Notes: generated by a model from the sequence alone, not told the origin. A DNA stretch of 64,000 nt from Planococcus sp. ISL-110 (GCF_018613575.1 NZ_JAGGPX010000020.1:58401-122400); one strand, 5' to 3'. Shown: positions 52,349-63,887, numbered from the stretch's first letter. Translations and numbers: made by a program.

Positions 52349-54319
52349 ATGGCTAAAATTCAAAATACGGCATACAACGAAGAAGCGATCCAGGTACTCG
52401 AAGGCTTAGATGCCGTCAGAAAACGGCCGGGGATGTATATCGGTTCGACGGATGCACGCGGACTTCACCATTTGGTCTATGAGATTGTCGACAACTCGGT
52501 TGATGAAGCGCTTGCAGGACACGGAGACAAAATCACCGTCACCATCCATGAAGACAACAGCATCAGTGTCCGGGATTATGGACGCGGCATGCCTACAGGA
52601 ATGCACCGCAGCGGCAAACCGACACCGGAAGTCATCTTGACGGTTCTGCACGCTGGCGGGAAGTTCGGCCAGGGCGGCTATAAGACAAGCGGCGGCCTTC
52701 ATGGCGTCGGCGCGTCTGTCGTCAATGCACTGTCCAAATTCCTGGAAGTGACAATTTACCGCGATGGCAAGAAGTACCGCCAGCGTTTTGAAAACGGCGG
52801 CAAGCCGGCTACGACATTGGAAGAAATCGGTTCGACGAAAGAAAGCGGCACATTGATCCACTTTCTCCCGGACGAGTCCATTTTTTCCGTGTTCAAATAC
52901 AATTACGAGACCCTTTCAGAACGCCTGCGCGAATCGGCCTTCTTGTTAAAGGGACTGAAAATTGAACTGTTTGACCAACGGACAGAAGCCAAGGACATTT
53001 TCCATTATGAAACAGGAATCGAGGCCTTTGTTGCCTATCTGAACGAAGAAAAAGACGTACTGCATCCAGTGGCCTATATCGAAGGCGAGCAGGATGAAAT
53101 GGAAATTGAATTTTCGTTCCAATTTAACGACGGCTATTCCGAAACCATCCTGTCATTTGTCAACAACGTCCGGACACGCGACGGCGGAACGCATGAAACT
53201 GGTGCCAAAGCGGCTATGACACGTGTTTTCAACGACTATGCGAGAAAGATCAACTTACTGAAAGACAAAGATAAAAATCTGGAAGGCTCCGACATCCGCG
53301 AAGGGTTGGCGGCCATTGTTTCTGTCCGCATCCCTGAAGCGCTGCTGCAATTTGAAGGGCAGACGAAAAGCAAATTGGGAACCAGCGAAGCGCGAAGCAT
53401 CGTCGATTCAGTCGTTTCCCAGAAGTTGATGTACTTCCTGGAAGAAAATGCAGACCTCAGTGCTTCTCTCGTACGAAAAGCAATACGGGCATCACAGGCT
53501 CGACTAGCTGCCCGAAAAGCACGGGAAGACGCGCGAAACGGCAAAAAGCGAAAGAAATCGGATGCCTTGCTGTCGGGTAAATTGACGCCTGCCCAGTCAC
53601 GCAACGCTTCGAAAAACGAATTGTACCTGGTGGAGGGAGATTCGGCAGGCGGTTCTGCAAAACAAGGACGCGACCGGACTTTCCAGGCCATCCTGCCACT
53701 TCGCGGAAAAGTCGTCAATACCGAAAAAGCGAAACTTGAGGAAATCATGAAGAACGAAGAGATTTCAACGATCATCCATGCCATCGGCGGCGGCGTATCT
53801 TCCGATTTTTCGATTGACGACATCGCCTACAACAAAATCATCATCATGACCGATGCGGATACCGATGGCGCACACATCCAAGTGCTGCTGTTGACATTCT
53901 TTTTCCGTTACATGAAGCCATTGATCGAGGCAGGCAAAGTGTTTATCGCGCTGCCGCCGCTGTACAAAGTATCCAAAGGCATCGGCAAAAAAGAAGTGGT
54001 CGACTATGCCTGGACCGAAGCGGACCTGGATGCATCGATCCAAAAAGTTGGCAAGGGCTATACGCTGCAGCGCTACAAAGGTTTGGGCGAGATGAACGCG
54101 GACCAGTTATGGGAAACGACCATGAACCCAGAAAGCCGTACGCTGATCCGCGTCACAATCGAAGACAGTGCACGCGCAGAACGCGGCATCACCACCTTGA
54201 TGGGTGATAAAGTGGAACCGAGACGCCGCTGGATTGAAAACAATGTCGATTTCGGAATGGAAGACGACAGCAATATTCTTGAAAATGATTTGATTCACGC
54301 TGAGGAGGAACTTGTATGA
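52349..54319 (+). CDS. parE: DNA topoisomerase IV subunit B
   Basis: A 656-residue GHKL ATPase/Toprim protein. The ATP site has [16 protein letters not shown] and [14 protein letters not shown]. The Toprim domain has [17 protein letters not shown] and [12 protein letters not shown], and the C-terminus has [18 protein letters not shown]. It decatenates daughter chromosomes with ParC. It overlaps parC by 4 bp (ATGA). ParE rather than GyrB is supported by pairing with parC and by the plsY-yneT neighbourhood. Confidence 0.96.
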   Translation: MAKIQNTAYNEEAIQVLEGLDAVRKRPGMYIGSTDARGLHHLVYEIVDNSVDEALAGHGDKITVTIHEDNSISVRDYGRGMPTGMHRSGKPTPEVILTVLHAGGKFGQGGYKTSGGLHGVGASVVNALSKFLEVTIYRDGKKYRQRFENGGKPATTLEEIGSTKESGTLIHFLPDESIFSVFKYNYETLSERLRESAFLLKGLKIELFDQRTEAKDIFHYETGIEAFVAYLNEEKDVLHPVAYIEGEQDEMEIEFSFQFNDGYSETILSFVNNVRTRDGGTHETGAKAAMTRVFNDYARKINLLKDKDKNLEGSDIREGLAAIVSVRIPEALLQFEGQTKSKLGTSEARSIVDSVVSQKLMYFLEENADLSASLVRKAIRASQARLAARKAREDARNGKKRKKSDALLSGKLTPAQSRNASKNELYLVEGDSAGGSAKQGRDRTFQAILPLRGKVVNTEKAKLEEIMKNEEISTIIHAIGGGVSSDFSIDDIAYNKIIIMTDADTDGAHIQVLLLTFFFRYMKPLIEAGKVFIALPPLYKVSKGIGKKEVVDYAWTEADLDASIQKVGKGYTLQRYKGLGEMNADQLWETTMNPESRTLIRVTIEDSARAERGITTLMGDKVEPRRRWIENNVDFGMEDDSNILENDLIHAEEELV

Positions 54320-56742
54320 CACAAACCGAACGATATCAAGATTTGCCACTGGAAGAAGTCATCGGCGATCGGTTTGGCCGTTACAGCAAATACATCATCC
54401 AGGACCGGGCGCTGCCGGATGCCCGTGACGGGTTAAAACCTGTTCAGCGCCGAATTTTATATGCGATGTACCACGAAGGCAACACCAATGACAAAGCGTT
54501 CCGTAAATCGGCCAAAACCGTTGGTAACGTTATCGGCAACTACCATCCACACGGAGACAGCTCGGTATATGAAGCAATGGTTCGCTTGAGCCAGGACTGG
54601 AAAATCCGGCACATGCTTGTTGAAATGCACGGCAATAACGGTTCGATGGACGGCGATTCGCCTGCTGCGATGCGTTACACAGAAGCCCGTCTGTCTGCTA
54701 TTTCTTCCGAACTGCTGCGCGATATCGACAAACGCACCGTGGATTTTATTTCGAACTTTGATGATTCCGATATGGAACCAACTGTTTTGCCAGCCCGTTT
54801 TCCGAACCTTCTGGTCAACGGATCAACCGGAATTTCTGCCGGTTACGCGACCGATATTCCTCCGCATGCGCTTCATGAAGTGCTCGATGCGGTATTGATG
54901 CGAATGGATAATCCGCAGGCGACCGTCGCTGAACTGATGACCGTCATCAAAGGACCAGATTTTCCGACAGGCGGCACCATCCAAGGCGTGGACGGCATCC
55001 GGAAAGCCTATGAAACCGGAAAAGGCAAGATTATCGTCCGTTCAAAAGCCCGGGTGGAACCGTTAAAAGGCGGAAAAGAGCAAATCGTCATTACGGAAAT
55101 CCCTTTCGAAGTCAATAAAGCCAATATGATCAAGAAAATCGATGACCACCGCTTTGACCGCAAACTGGAAGGTATCTCTGAAGTACGGGATGAATCTGAT
55201 AGAACCGGATTGCGCATCGTCATCGAATTGAAAAAAGATGTGCAGGCTAACGGAATTTTAAGCTACCTCTACAAAAATACCGATCTGCAGGTCAGCTACA
55301 ATTTCAATATGGTCGCCATCTACAAGCGCCGCCCAACCATGATGACTTTGCAGACGATGCTGGATGCCTATATCGAACACCAAAAAGAAGTCATCACTAA
55401 GCGCTCGGAGTTTGATCTGCAAAAAGCCAGCGACCGCATGCACATTGTGGAAGGTTTGATGAAAGCCTTGTCGATTCTGGACCAAGTGATCAAAGCCATC
55501 CGTTCTTCAAAAGACAAACGCGATGCCAAGAACAACCTGATTGCGTCATTTGATTTCTCGGAAGCGCAATCGGAAGCGATTGTTTCCTTGCAACTATACC
55601 GATTGACCAATACAGACATCACTGACCTGCAAAAAGAAGAAAGCGATCTGAAAAAACTGATCACTGAACTGACGGGCATCCTGACCAGCCCAACCAAATT
55701 GAAAAACATCATCAAGAAAGAACTGGCCAGCATCCGCAAGCAATTCGCGGAACCCCGCCGTTCAGTCATCGAAGACAAGATCGAAGAAATCACCATCACC
55801 CGCGAAATCATGATTCCGAGTGAAGAAGTAGTTGTGACGGTGACGAAGGAAGGCTATGTCAAGCGGACCAGTACACGTTCGCATGCGGCTTCAAACGGCA
55901 AGGACTTTGCGATGAAAGAATCAGATCACCTGCTGTTCGAAGGCAATTTGAATACGCAGCACACCATCCTGATCTTCACCACCGCAGGGAACTTCGTTTA
56001 TCAGCCAATCAACGAACTGCCAGATATCAAATGGAAAGATCTCGGACAGCATTTATCCAGCATCGTACAATTGGATGCCAATGAATCCGTTCTTGCGGTC
56101 TATCCATTTGAGAATTTTGATGCAGATGCCAGCATTCTGACCGTTTCGAAGCTGGGCCAGGTTAAACGCTCAGCTTTGAAGGATTACCAGATTCAGCGTT
56201 ATTCACGCGCTATCAAGACCATGAATCTGAAATCAGAAGATGCCATGATTTATGCAGCATTGGTGACCAAGGAAACCGAATTGTTCATCGGCACGAAACA
56301 AGCCTATGGCGTCCGTTTCCCAATGGAAGAAGTGCCACTGACCGGGCTTCGCACCGGAGGGGTCAAAGGCGTTAATTTGAAGGACGGCGACGAAGCCGTT
56401 TCTGCTGTCATGATTGACCCGGAAGTGAAGCAGGAGCTTGTGCTGATCACTCACCGCGGGGCGGCGAAGAAAATGAAATTGCAGGAATTTGAAAGCGGCA
56501 GCCGTGCGAAGCGCGGCGTGGTCATGCTTAGGGAGTTGAAGTCGAACCCCCACCGTGTAGTGGCGGTCATTGGCGCAACTGGAAAAGAAGAAATCATTCT
56601 GGAAACCGATAAAGGGATCCGGATGTCTTTAGTGGCCAATTCATTGAAAAATGTGGACCGTTATTCAAATGGCTCATTCATTGCAGACGAAGCGACAGAC
56701 GGCAAAGTGATAGCTGCTTACCGATTCGATAAAAAAGAATAA
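54316..56742 (+). CDS. parC: DNA topoisomerase IV subunit A
   Basis: An 808-residue type IIA cleavage subunit. The catalytic Tyr is in [14 protein letters not shown]; the quinolone-resistance region reads [20 protein letters not shown] with the Ser and Glu typical of sensitive enzymes. The N-gate helices start [20 protein letters not shown]. The C-terminal domain carries beta-pinwheel repeats such as [11 protein letters not shown] and [11 protein letters not shown] terminator follows. Confidence 0.96.
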   Translation: MTQTERYQDLPLEEVIGDRFGRYSKYIIQDRALPDARDGLKPVQRRILYAMYHEGNTNDKAFRKSAKTVGNVIGNYHPHGDSSVYEAMVRLSQDWKIRHMLVEMHGNNGSMDGDSPAAMRYTEARLSAISSELLRDIDKRTVDFISNFDDSDMEPTVLPARFPNLLVNGSTGISAGYATDIPPHALHEVLDAVLMRMDNPQATVAELMTVIKGPDFPTGGTIQGVDGIRKAYETGKGKIIVRSKARVEPLKGGKEQIVITEIPFEVNKANMIKKIDDHRFDRKLEGISEVRDESDRTGLRIVIELKKDVQANGILSYLYKNTDLQVSYNFNMVAIYKRRPTMMTLQTMLDAYIEHQKEVITKRSEFDLQKASDRMHIVEGLMKALSILDQVIKAIRSSKDKRDAKNNLIASFDFSEAQSEAIVSLQLYRLTNTDITDLQKEESDLKKLITELTGILTSPTKLKNIIKKELASIRKQFAEPRRSVIEDKIEEITITREIMIPSEEVVVTVTKEGYVKRTSTRSHAASNGKDFAMKESDHLLFEGNLNTQHTILIFTTAGNFVYQPINELPDIKWKDLGQHLSSIVQLDANESVLAVYPFENFDADASILTVSKLGQVKRSALKDYQIQRYSRAIKTMNLKSEDAMIYAALVTKETELFIGTKQAYGVRFPMEEVPLTGLRTGGVKGVNLKDGDEAVSAVMIDPEVKQELVLITHRGAAKKMKLQEFESGSRAKRGVVMLRELKSNPHRVVAVIGATGKEEIILETDKGIRMSLVANSLKNVDRYSNGSFIADEATDGKVIAAYRFDKKE

Positions 56743-56748
56743 ATGCAT

Positions 56749-56786
56749 AACCCCCATCCTTCACCGAAAAGGATGGGGGTTTTTTG
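56749..56786 (+). terminator. Intrinsic terminator after parC
   Basis: AACCCCCATCCTT (56749-56761) pairs with AAGGATGGGGGTT (56769-56781) and runs into T. Confidence 0.92.
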
Positions 56787-57048
56787 TATTCGTTAGGTAG
56801 GCATTAGCTATCATGAAAGTGAGTTATTCATCTTTTTATTTTTATTCATTATTCATTCTAATTATTTTATATTTGAATATAAATGAATGACTAGGAGGTG
56901 GATGTCCTCATCTGGATTTTCAGTGGCGGTGGACCGGCAAGAAAAAGAGAACAAAAAAATTTTCGGTGAATTGTCGCAATTTTCTCACCAAATTAGTGGG
57001 TTGATGTGTTAGAGTAATGAGATAAATAAAAATAAGAGGGTGACATCT

Positions 57049-58338
57049 ATGACTAAAACCAACATCACAGAGCTTGACAGGGAAGTGGTATTTTCAAAAG
57101 TATCCGTGGAAGAAATCATGGTTGCCAACCAGGCACTCAAAGATGTCGTCATCAAGACGCCATTGCAGAAGAATGAGCTGCTGTCTGCACGGTATGGCTG
57201 CAATGTTTACTTGAAGCGGGAGGATCTGCAGGTCGTCCGCTCCTTTAAGCTGCGCGGTGCGTATAATTTCATCCGCAGCCTGACTTCTTCTGAACGCGCC
57301 AAAGGAGTGGTCTGTGCCAGTGCCGGCAACCACGCACAGGGCGTCGCCTACTCATGTTTCGCCCTCGGCATCGAAGGGAAAATCTTTATGCCACTGACGA
57401 CGCCGCGCCAAAAAGTGTCCCAGGTCAAACGTTTTGGCGGAGACAAGGTGTCTGTTGTCTTGACCGGAGATACCTTTGACGACTCTTTCACATCGGCGAT
57501 GGAGTACTGCACAGCGGAAGAAAAGGTGTTTGTCCATCCGTTTAACGATAGCCGCATCATTGCCGGGCAGGGGACGGTTGCAGTAGAAGTGCTGAACGAT
57601 ATGCAGGAGCGTGTCGATTATATGTTCTGTGCAATCGGCGGAGGCGGCTTGGCGTCTGGTGTCGGCTCTTACTTAAAAGGTATCAGCCCCTCGACAAAGC
57701 TGGTCGGCGTTGAGCCGGCGGGTGCTGCGGGCATGAAAACCTCGCTGGCCAATGGCCAAGTGACGCGGCTCGATACGATTGATACTTTTGTCGACGGCGC
57801 TGCGGTCAAGCAGGTTGGCGATCTCTCGATGGCGATCTGTGCAGATGTCCTGGATGATATTGCGCTGGTGCCAGAAGGCAAGGTCTGTACGACGATTTTG
57901 CAGCTGTATAACGAGAATGCCATCGTCGCAGAACCGGCTGGCGCGTTGTCCGTTGCCGCACTTGATTTCTATAAGGACGACATCAAAGGCAAAAACGTGG
58001 TATGCGTCATCAGCGGCGGCAATAACGACATTGAGCGGATGCAGGAAATCAAGGAGAAATCCTTGATTTACGAAGGGCTCAAGCATTATTTCATCGTCAC
58101 GTTCCCGCAGCGCGCAGGCGCACTCCGTAAATTCATGGACCAAGTGCTGGGTGAAACCGATGACATCACCCATTTTGAATACACGAAACGGACAAACCGT
58201 GAAGAAGGGCCGGTTCTGGTCGGCATTGAATTGAAATGCCGGGAAGATTATGAACCGCTCGTTAAACGCATGGCAGAAAACGGTTTTCCATACAAAGACA
58301 TCAACAACGATTCTTTGCTGTTTAATTTATTGATTTAA
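57049..58338 (+). CDS. ilvA: Threonine ammonia-lyase IlvA
   Basis: A 429-residue PLP enzyme that deaminates threonine to 2-oxobutyrate for isoleucine synthesis. The PLP Lys is in QVVRSFKLRGAYNFI, ASAGNHAQGVAY binds substrate, and the PLP phosphate loop is CAIGGGGLASGVG. A single C-terminal ACT-like regulatory domain begins at about residue 340 (YFIVTFPQRAGALRKFM). ATG 57049 is chosen because AGAGGGTG ends 6 nt before it. An AT-rich tract with repeated ATTCAT motifs lies upstream. Confidence 0.94.
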   Translation: MTKTNITELDREVVFSKVSVEEIMVANQALKDVVIKTPLQKNELLSARYGCNVYLKREDLQVVRSFKLRGAYNFIRSLTSSERAKGVVCASAGNHAQGVAYSCFALGIEGKIFMPLTTPRQKVSQVKRFGGDKVSVVLTGDTFDDSFTSAMEYCTAEEKVFVHPFNDSRIIAGQGTVAVEVLNDMQERVDYMFCAIGGGGLASGVGSYLKGISPSTKLVGVEPAGAAGMKTSLANGQVTRLDTIDTFVDGAAVKQVGDLSMAICADVLDDIALVPEGKVCTTILQLYNENAIVAEPAGALSVAALDFYKDDIKGKNVVCVISGGNNDIERMQEIKEKSLIYEGLKHYFIVTFPQRAGALRKFMDQVLGETDDITHFEYTKRTNREEGPVLVGIELKCREDYEPLVKRMAENGFPYKDINNDSLLFNLLI

Positions 58339-58380
58339 GGGTCAACAGGCTTCGGCCAATCTTACCCGAAGTAGAATAGA

Positions 58381-58423
58381 AGGGCGTTCGCTGTGCATAG
58401 TCACAATGGCGAACGCCCTTTTT
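58381..58423 (+). terminator. Intrinsic terminator after ilvA
   Basis: AGGGCGTTCGC (58381-58391) pairs with GCGAACGCCCT (58409-58419), followed by T. Confidence 0.9.
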
Positions 58424-58517
58424 AGCGCTGTGGACAGCTCAAGGCCCGGAAAACCACGGGCTGCAAAGACCCTTTGGATGGTATAGTGGAGTCAACTAGC
58501 GGAATGGGGTGGAGCAA

Positions 58518-59081
58518 GTGGAGAAACGGTGTTTTTGGGCGCAAAGCAATGCGCTCATGCAGAACTACCACGACGAGGAATGGTGCAAGCCCAGCTGGGA
58601 CGATCGCTATATTTTTGAAATGCTGACACTGGAAGGCGCGCAAGCGGGCTTGTCCTGGAATATCGTGTTGTCCAAGCGCAACGCTTACCAGGAGGCCTTC
58701 CATCACTTTGACATTAAGCATTGCGCGGAGCTGACGGGTGCGGGCCTCGTGTCCATTAAGGAAGATTACGCCGTTATCAAGCATGGCGCAAAGCTTCAAT
58801 CTGTTCGCACCAATGCCCAAGCGGTACTAAGCATCCTGAAAGAATGGGACAGCTTTGCTGAATTCCTATGGAGCTATACAGACAGCAAGCCGGTCCACAA
58901 CAAGTGGGAGACCAACGCGCAAATTCCAACCCAGTCGCCATTGTCTGTCCAACTGAGTAAAGATTTGAGAAAACGGGGCTTCAAGTTTGTGGGGCCCGTG
59001 ACGACGTATTCCTTTATGCAGGCCATCGGGATGGTCAATGACCACATCAAAGATTGTCCGTACCGTACGCCAAACGATTGA
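58518..59081 (+). CDS. tag: DNA-3-methyladenine glycosylase I
   Basis: A 187-residue Tag-family base-excision glycosylase. It begins EKRCFWAQSNALMQNYHDEEW, with the N-terminal Cys/His zinc ligands. The base pocket includes EMLTLEGAQAGLSWNIVLSK, and GFKFVGPVTTYSFMQAIGMV with late His/Cys (NDHIKDCPY) completes the zinc site. It removes 3-methyladenine from alkylated DNA. GTG 58518 aligns with the family start; the GTG at 58509 is the alternative. Confidence 0.92.
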   Translation: MEKRCFWAQSNALMQNYHDEEWCKPSWDDRYIFEMLTLEGAQAGLSWNIVLSKRNAYQEAFHHFDIKHCAELTGAGLVSIKEDYAVIKHGAKLQSVRTNAQAVLSILKEWDSFAEFLWSYTDSKPVHNKWETNAQIPTQSPLSVQLSKDLRKRGFKFVGPVTTYSFMQAIGMVNDHIKDCPYRTPND

Positions 59082-59390
59082 GTAGTTCTACTGCTCTAAC
59101 TCTACTCTTTTCTATTTTCACAAGGAATTTCCAGATAAATGCAGAATAAAGGTAAAGAAGGATCCAGTTTTCCGGACATGTATCTGCAGCTGACTAAGAA
59201 ATAGTGCAGAAAAGCCGAATGAGGTTTGTTTTAATATTAGATGCGAGTTTAGATGGAAATTTTCATCGCCACATTTTGTTCGGCTTTTGTGGCGTTTATG
59301 ATTTATTGTCTCATCGAATAAAAGGAGAGAAAGTCGAAAAGTTTTATTTCACTATTTGAGCAGAGCTCTTCTTTTTGTCATTAGCATGTC
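59082..59390. other. Gene-free interval between tag and the frameshifted orphan gene
   Basis: A 309-bp interval. A 22-codon frame at 59253-59321 (MEIFIATFCSAFVAFMIYCL) is membrane-like but lacks a good RBS, so I do not call it. I see no clear terminator for tag. Confidence 0.4.
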
Positions 59391-59818
59391 CTAATCGTCC
59401 CGCCACTCGATCTTCAGTTTCTCAAGGCAAGTGGTCAGTTCGGTGTCCAGATCGAGGAGGCACAAAGTAGAATCCTGTACGTTCAGCAATTCGATGCCGT
59501 TTCTATACAAACTGTAATGCCAAAGATAGCTGTCCTCTTTGTCAGGATGTTGGCGGTTAAATTCCATAATCAGCTTTCGTATGGGATCATCCAGACTGCC
59601 AAAAAAATCGAACTGTCTGTCATATTCGGCCAGCGCCCCACTTTTAAGTTCGGCAAAGATACGAATTCGGGTTTACCGTTCAATAAAAAATTTTCCGTGT
59701 CGTACTCTCCGTTCGGATATACGACACTAAACTCGTCAGCCAGGCCAAGCGCGACAGCCAAAATCTCTTGCCAGCGCGGGAAAAGGTCAATATTCTGGAT
59801 CACTGCAGATTTAATCAT
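59391..59818 (-). pseudogene. Frameshifted hypothetical gene
   Basis: Two minus-strand frames join into one protein if one T is restored near 59664. Frame 1 begins MIKSAVIQNIDLFPRWQEIL and reaches FLLNGKPEF. Frame 2 continues RIFAELKSGALAEYDRQFDF to ELTTCLEKLKIEWRDD, stop at 59391-59393. The joined product is about 142 residues. The break separates GAATT from CGTATC. I do not recognise the family; it looks cytosolic and acidic. The long open second frame suggests the change is recent, or a sequencing error. Confidence 0.7.
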
Positions 59819-60146
59819 GGCAATTACCTCGTTTTCTATGGATTAATGAATTGCCTCTTTTTTCAGAATTCTTTTTACTGTCCTGTTTTTTCTACTAGAG
59901 CTTATAGAAGTTCTGCTGTAAAATGAGTCATAAGAGAGACTTCTTTTTTTGCGAAGTGGTCAAGGTGACCTATTTGCTTAATGATACGATTACTTCTATC
60001 CAAATAAAATCATTTTTTCAAAGCCATGTATACACATTTACTGAGAGTTTGGCCAGCTGCTGATCCTTACTATGCAATCTTTAAACTATCCGTTTTCATT
60101 GTTCCGATGGATGGAAGAGTGGAAACGAGACACGAAGGGGGATTAC

Positions 60147-62084
60147 ATGATGTTGAACTTGAAATACTTGGATTTGTTATCGCAAAAATACGATTGCGAA
60201 GAAAAAGTCGCCACTGAAATCATCAGTCTTGAAGCCATCCTGGATCTGCCCAAAGGAACCGAACACTTTGTAAGTGATCTACACGGAGAGTTCCAAGCGT
60301 TCCAGCACGTGCTGCGAAACGGTTCCGGGAATGTAAAAGTGAAAATTAGAGACTTGTTCAAAGATGAGCTGAGCGAAAAAGAACTCAATGAATTTGCGAC
60401 ACTGGTTTATTACCCGGAAGAAAAACTGCAATTGATCAAAAGCAATTTCACCAGCAAAAAGGAATTGCATGCCTGGTACATAGAAGTCATTGAACGGCTG
60501 CTGAAGCTTATTTCCTATGCAGCCTCTAAATATACTCGCTCCAAACTGCGCAAGGCACTGCCAAAGCAGTTTGTTTACATCATTGAAGAGCTGTTGTATA
60601 AAACGGACGAGTTCAAAAACAAAAAAGAGTATTATAGCAAAATGGTTGAACAAGTCATTTCCCTTGGGCAGGCCGATAAGCTGATCATCGGGCTGGCGTA
60701 CACCACACAGCGACTGACTGTGGATCATCTGCATGTGGTAGGTGACATTTACGACCGGGGTCCGGATCCGCATAAAATCGTGGATACGCTCATCGATTAC
60801 CATTCCGTGGACATCCAATGGGGAAATCACGACGTTTTATGGATCGGTGCCTACGCCGGATCAAAAGTGTGCCTGGCCAACATTCTCCGTATCTGTGCAC
60901 GATACAACAACCTGGATATCATAGAAGATGTCTACGGCATCAACTTGAGGCCGCTATTGAACCTGGCAGAAAAATATTATGATGACAATCCTGCTTTTCA
61001 TCCAAAGCGAATTTCAGATGAAAAACTGACGGAGCAGGAACAGCTGCAGATCACCAAAATCCATCAGGCCATTTCCATTATCCAGTTTAAGCTGGAAAGC
61101 CCGATCATTAAGAGGCGTCCGTGCTTTGCAATGGAAGACCGCCTGTTGCTGGAGAAAGTCGATTACGAAAAAATGGAAGCGACCATCTATGGTAAAACCT
61201 ATCCGTTAGAAAACGCCTGTTTTGCAACGGTCAATCCCGAGCAGCCGGATGAACTGCTGGAGGAAGAAAGGCAGGTCATGGATAAACTGCTGTTCTCTGT
61301 GCAACATTCAGAAAAAATGACACGGCATATGAGGTTCCTTATGAAAAAAGGCAGCCTTTATTTGAAGTACAATGGCAACCTGCTCATTCACGGCTGCATC
61401 CCACTGGACGAAAACGGCAATATGGAAAAAATGGAAATCGAAGGAAAGAGCTACGCTGGAAGGGATTTGTTGGACCTTTTCGAGCACTATCTGCGTTATT
61501 CCTTCTCCCACCCGGAAGAAACCGATGACTTTGCGACTGATATGGTTTGGTATCTGTGGACAGGAGAATACTCGTCCCTTTTCGGGAAACGGGAAATGAC
61601 CACCTTTGAGCGCTATTTCATCAAAGACAAAGAGACGCATAAGGAACGGAAAAATCCCTATTATTATTTGCGCGAAGATGAGGGAATGTGCCGTAAAATA
61701 CTTGCTGAGTTCGAATTGAATCCGGATCACGGGCGCATCATCAACGGCCATACACCGGTCAAAGAGCGGGACGGGGAAAACCCGATCAAAGCGAACGGCA
61801 AGATGCTGGTCATTGACGGCGGCTTCTCGAAAGCCTACCAATCGACCACCGGAATCGCCGGTTATACCTTGCTGTACAATTCCTACGGCATGCAGCTGGT
61901 CGCCCATCAGCTGTTCAATTCAAAAGAGGAAGTTTTGCAAAACGGAACGGACGTTTTATCCGTCAAACGGCTTGTTGACGAGGAACTGGAACGCAAAAAA
62001 GTCCGGGAAACGAATATCGGCGAAGGATTGCTGCAGGAGATTTTCAATTTGAACAGTTTAAGGGAATACCGTTACATGAAGTGA
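60147..62084 (+). CDS. fbp: Fructose-1,6-bisphosphatase class III
   Basis: A 645-residue calcineurin-like phosphatase of the Firmicute class III type, for gluconeogenesis. Metal motifs are [11 protein letters not shown] (from residue 41), [13 protein letters not shown] and WGNHDVLW, with a late [27 protein letters not shown] at 60135-60142 precedes ATG 60147 and ATG 60150. Longer frames back to 60072 lack an RBS. Members have a PEP- or AMP-responsive activity in Bacillus. It is a single gene with its own terminator. Confidence 0.94.
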   Translation: MMLNLKYLDLLSQKYDCEEKVATEIISLEAILDLPKGTEHFVSDLHGEFQAFQHVLRNGSGNVKVKIRDLFKDELSEKELNEFATLVYYPEEKLQLIKSNFTSKKELHAWYIEVIERLLKLISYAASKYTRSKLRKALPKQFVYIIEELLYKTDEFKNKKEYYSKMVEQVISLGQADKLIIGLAYTTQRLTVDHLHVVGDIYDRGPDPHKIVDTLIDYHSVDIQWGNHDVLWIGAYAGSKVCLANILRICARYNNLDIIEDVYGINLRPLLNLAEKYYDDNPAFHPKRISDEKLTEQEQLQITKIHQAISIIQFKLESPIIKRRPCFAMEDRLLLEKVDYEKMEATIYGKTYPLENACFATVNPEQPDELLEEERQVMDKLLFSVQHSEKMTRHMRFLMKKGSLYLKYNGNLLIHGCIPLDENGNMEKMEIEGKSYAGRDLLDLFEHYLRYSFSHPEETDDFATDMVWYLWTGEYSSLFGKREMTTFERYFIKDKETHKERKNPYYYLREDEGMCRKILAEFELNPDHGRIINGHTPVKERDGENPIKANGKMLVIDGGFSKAYQSTTGIAGYTLLYNSYGMQLVAHQLFNSKEEVLQNGTDVLSVKRLVDEELERKKVRETNIGEGLLQEIFNLNSLREYRYMK

Positions 62085-62107
62085 ACCTCGTTTGAAAGGG
62101 GAGCGGA

Positions 62108-62151
62108 AAAGGAAGAGCTGCAGCGCTCATGCGCTGGCTCTTCCTTTTTTT
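62108..62151 (+). terminator. Intrinsic terminator after fbp
   Basis: Stem AAAGGAAGAGC (62108-62118) with GCTCTTCCTTT, extended inside by CAGCGC/GCGCTG, then T residues to 62151. Confidence 0.9.
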
Positions 62152-62281
62152 ATGTTTGCATATGCACGAATGAATCTAAACAATATAACACCTCTGTTAT
62201 GAAATAAAATAGACAGCTCATTCGTTTCGAATAGGCATCTATTTGCATGTGTATTTACTTTTGCAATGAATGAAATCTTCT

Positions 62282-62773
62282 TCAGCCTTTTAAAGCATTG
62301 CGGACGCCGACAACCTTTCTTTTCGGTTCAGGCTGCTCCAGTTTCGGCCCCAATTGAAACAACAAGACGCCACTACTGATCAACAGGACGCCGAGCAAGG
62401 ATTGCCAGGTGAATGGGACTTTTTCCAGGCCGAACCAGCCGAGCGTATCCCACATCAGGCCGAAAAAGATCTGTGAAACCATGATTAGAGAGATGGCGCG
62501 GCTTGGTCCGAGAATCTGGACGCCCTGGGTGACACAGGCGACGACGCCTACACCAAGAATGCCGCTGAACCAGAACCAGGGCTGTGCCTGGAAATCGAAC
62601 AGGCCGCTCCCTTCAAAAGCCAGTCCCGCAATAAAGGATGCCAAAAATCCGAGAAACAGCACAAGCGCTGTGGTAGCCCAGACACTGACTCTTTTTTTGA
62701 CGTTGGCATTAAATGTGTTTTGAAGGCAGACAAACGCGCCGCCGAGTAATGCCAGTAAGATGCCGATTGCCAT
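62282..62773 (-). CDS. YdcZ-family DMT transporter, second copy
   Basis: A 163-residue protein with about five membrane helices (GILLALLGGAFVCLQNTFNA, ALVLFLGFLASFIAGLAF, WFWFSGILGVGVVACVTQG and others) and the DMT_YdcZ layout. It pairs with a shorter copy at 63462-63887 around a Crp/Fnr regulator in one minus-strand unit. Paired half-size DMT proteins often form heterodimers. The substrate is unknown. The ATG lies 12 bp after the ancestral end of the regulator gene. Confidence 0.88.
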   Translation of the reverse strand: MAIGILLALLGGAFVCLQNTFNANVKKRVSVWATTALVLFLGFLASFIAGLAFEGSGLFDFQAQPWFWFSGILGVGVVACVTQGVQILGPSRAISLIMVSQIFFGLMWDTLGWFGLEKVPFTWQSLLGVLLISSGVLLFQLGPKLEQPEPKRKVVGVRNALKG

Positions 62774-62784
62774 ATATGGTGCTC

Positions 62785-63450
62785 CTATTCGTAAATATTT
62801 TGAACCGCCTGAGCGAGCAGGGAGGCGCGGTCAAGGATGGTGATCTTTCCACGCTTCTTGATGATTCAGCCAGCCTTTTGAAATTGCAGCAAGACCCGGT
62901 TCAAATGCCGATAGCTCGTGCCGATCAAGTCAGCTATGTCGACAAGGGAAGTTGCATCGAGCTTCGGCTGTATCGGTGTCATGGACAACAGATAGCTGGC
63001 CAGGCGAACGTCTACCGGATACAGCAAGTTGAAGTTCATCGCGTACGACTTCATTTCGAATTTCCACGTAATGGTTTTCAGAAGAAACTCGAGCCACGCA
63101 GCGTTGTCGCCCATTTCTTTTCGCAACACCTCATATGGGATCCGGATGACCCGGCTTTTCGTGACAGCTTCCACCGTGTTGATGAGCGGGCAGTGCTGGA
63201 CGTATACGATATCACCCACCAAATCAAAAGGGCTCTTGAATGCCAAAATCAGCCGTTTTCCTTCCGGAGACAGCATGGAGATCTTCAGTTTGCCTTCGAC
63301 CAGCAAGTAAAGCGCCTCGGAATCGTTTCCTTGAGACAGCAGCCGCTCTCCGCCTGACAAACTTTCAATCTGCATAAATTGCTGAACCCGCTCCGGAAAC
63401 AACTCTGCCAGTTCGTAACGACAAAGAAAATCGGTGATCGCCTGTTCCAT
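62785..63450 (-). pseudogene. Crp/Fnr-family regulator with in-frame TGA near the C-terminus
   Basis: From ATG 63450 (RBS TAAGGAGG, 6 nt spacing) a cyclic-nucleotide-binding-like domain (GGERLLSQGNDSEALYLLVEG) leads to a long helix and a winged helix (LVDIADLIGTSYRHLNRVL). Translation stops at TGA 62866-62868, codon 195, after LLQFQKAG. The same frame continues IIKKRGKITILDRASLL to TAG at 62785-62787, which is the usual end of such regulators. A TGG to TGA change is likely. The recognition helix is still made; the wing and last helix are lost, so partial function is possible. Confidence 0.75.
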
Positions 63451-63461
63451 TGTCATCCTCC

Positions 63462-63887
63462 TTACCACTTCAAAACAATAACGCCTGCGATCATCAGTAC
63501 TAGTCCGGCAATCTGAGCCCGGCCGATTTTCTGCTTGGCCATATCGAACCAGCCTTTGCCATCAATCAGCACCGCTGTGACGAGCTGTGCAATCAGGAAA
63601 ACGCCGATTGTCAACGTAACCCCCATCCGGTGTACGGCGGTCATATTGCTGTAAAGGACAACGGCCGCCAGCATTCCGCCGGATGCGTACAGCAGTGGAA
63701 CTTGTGTCAAATTCCGGTACGATTGGTCCCGCAGCAGTAAGACAATCATCAGTGCCAACACAAAGCCCGTGAATTGTGTCATGGTCGCTGCCTGCCAGGT
63801 GCCTATGTTGTCGCTGATGGTGGCATTGGCAACACTCTGAAATGTCAGGAAGAAACCGCCTGCCAGTGCAAAAAAGATGCCTTTCAT
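63462..63887 (-). CDS. YdcZ-family DMT transporter, first copy
   Basis: A 141-residue membrane protein: MKGIFFALAGGFFLTFQSVA, FTGFVLALMIVLLL, LYASGGMLAAVVLYSNMTAV, LTIGVFLIAQLVTAVLID and a final helix ending IAGVIVLKW. It is the promoter-proximal gene of the transporter-regulator-transporter unit. ATG 63887 has AAAGGTG about 10 nt upstream; an ATG 24 bp further upstream is also in frame. An operator-like palindrome lies upstream at 63941-63959. Confidence 0.86.
   Translation of the reverse strand: MKGIFFALAGGFFLTFQSVANATISDNIGTWQAATMTQFTGFVLALMIVLLLRDQSYRNLTQVPLLYASGGMLAAVVLYSNMTAVHRMGVTLTIGVFLIAQLVTAVLIDGKGWFDMAKQKIGRAQIAGLVLMIAGVIVLKW

Noticed and set aside
59253..59321. 22-codon membrane-like frame
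   Set aside because: Weak RBS, no promoter or terminator evidence, and too short to stand alone.
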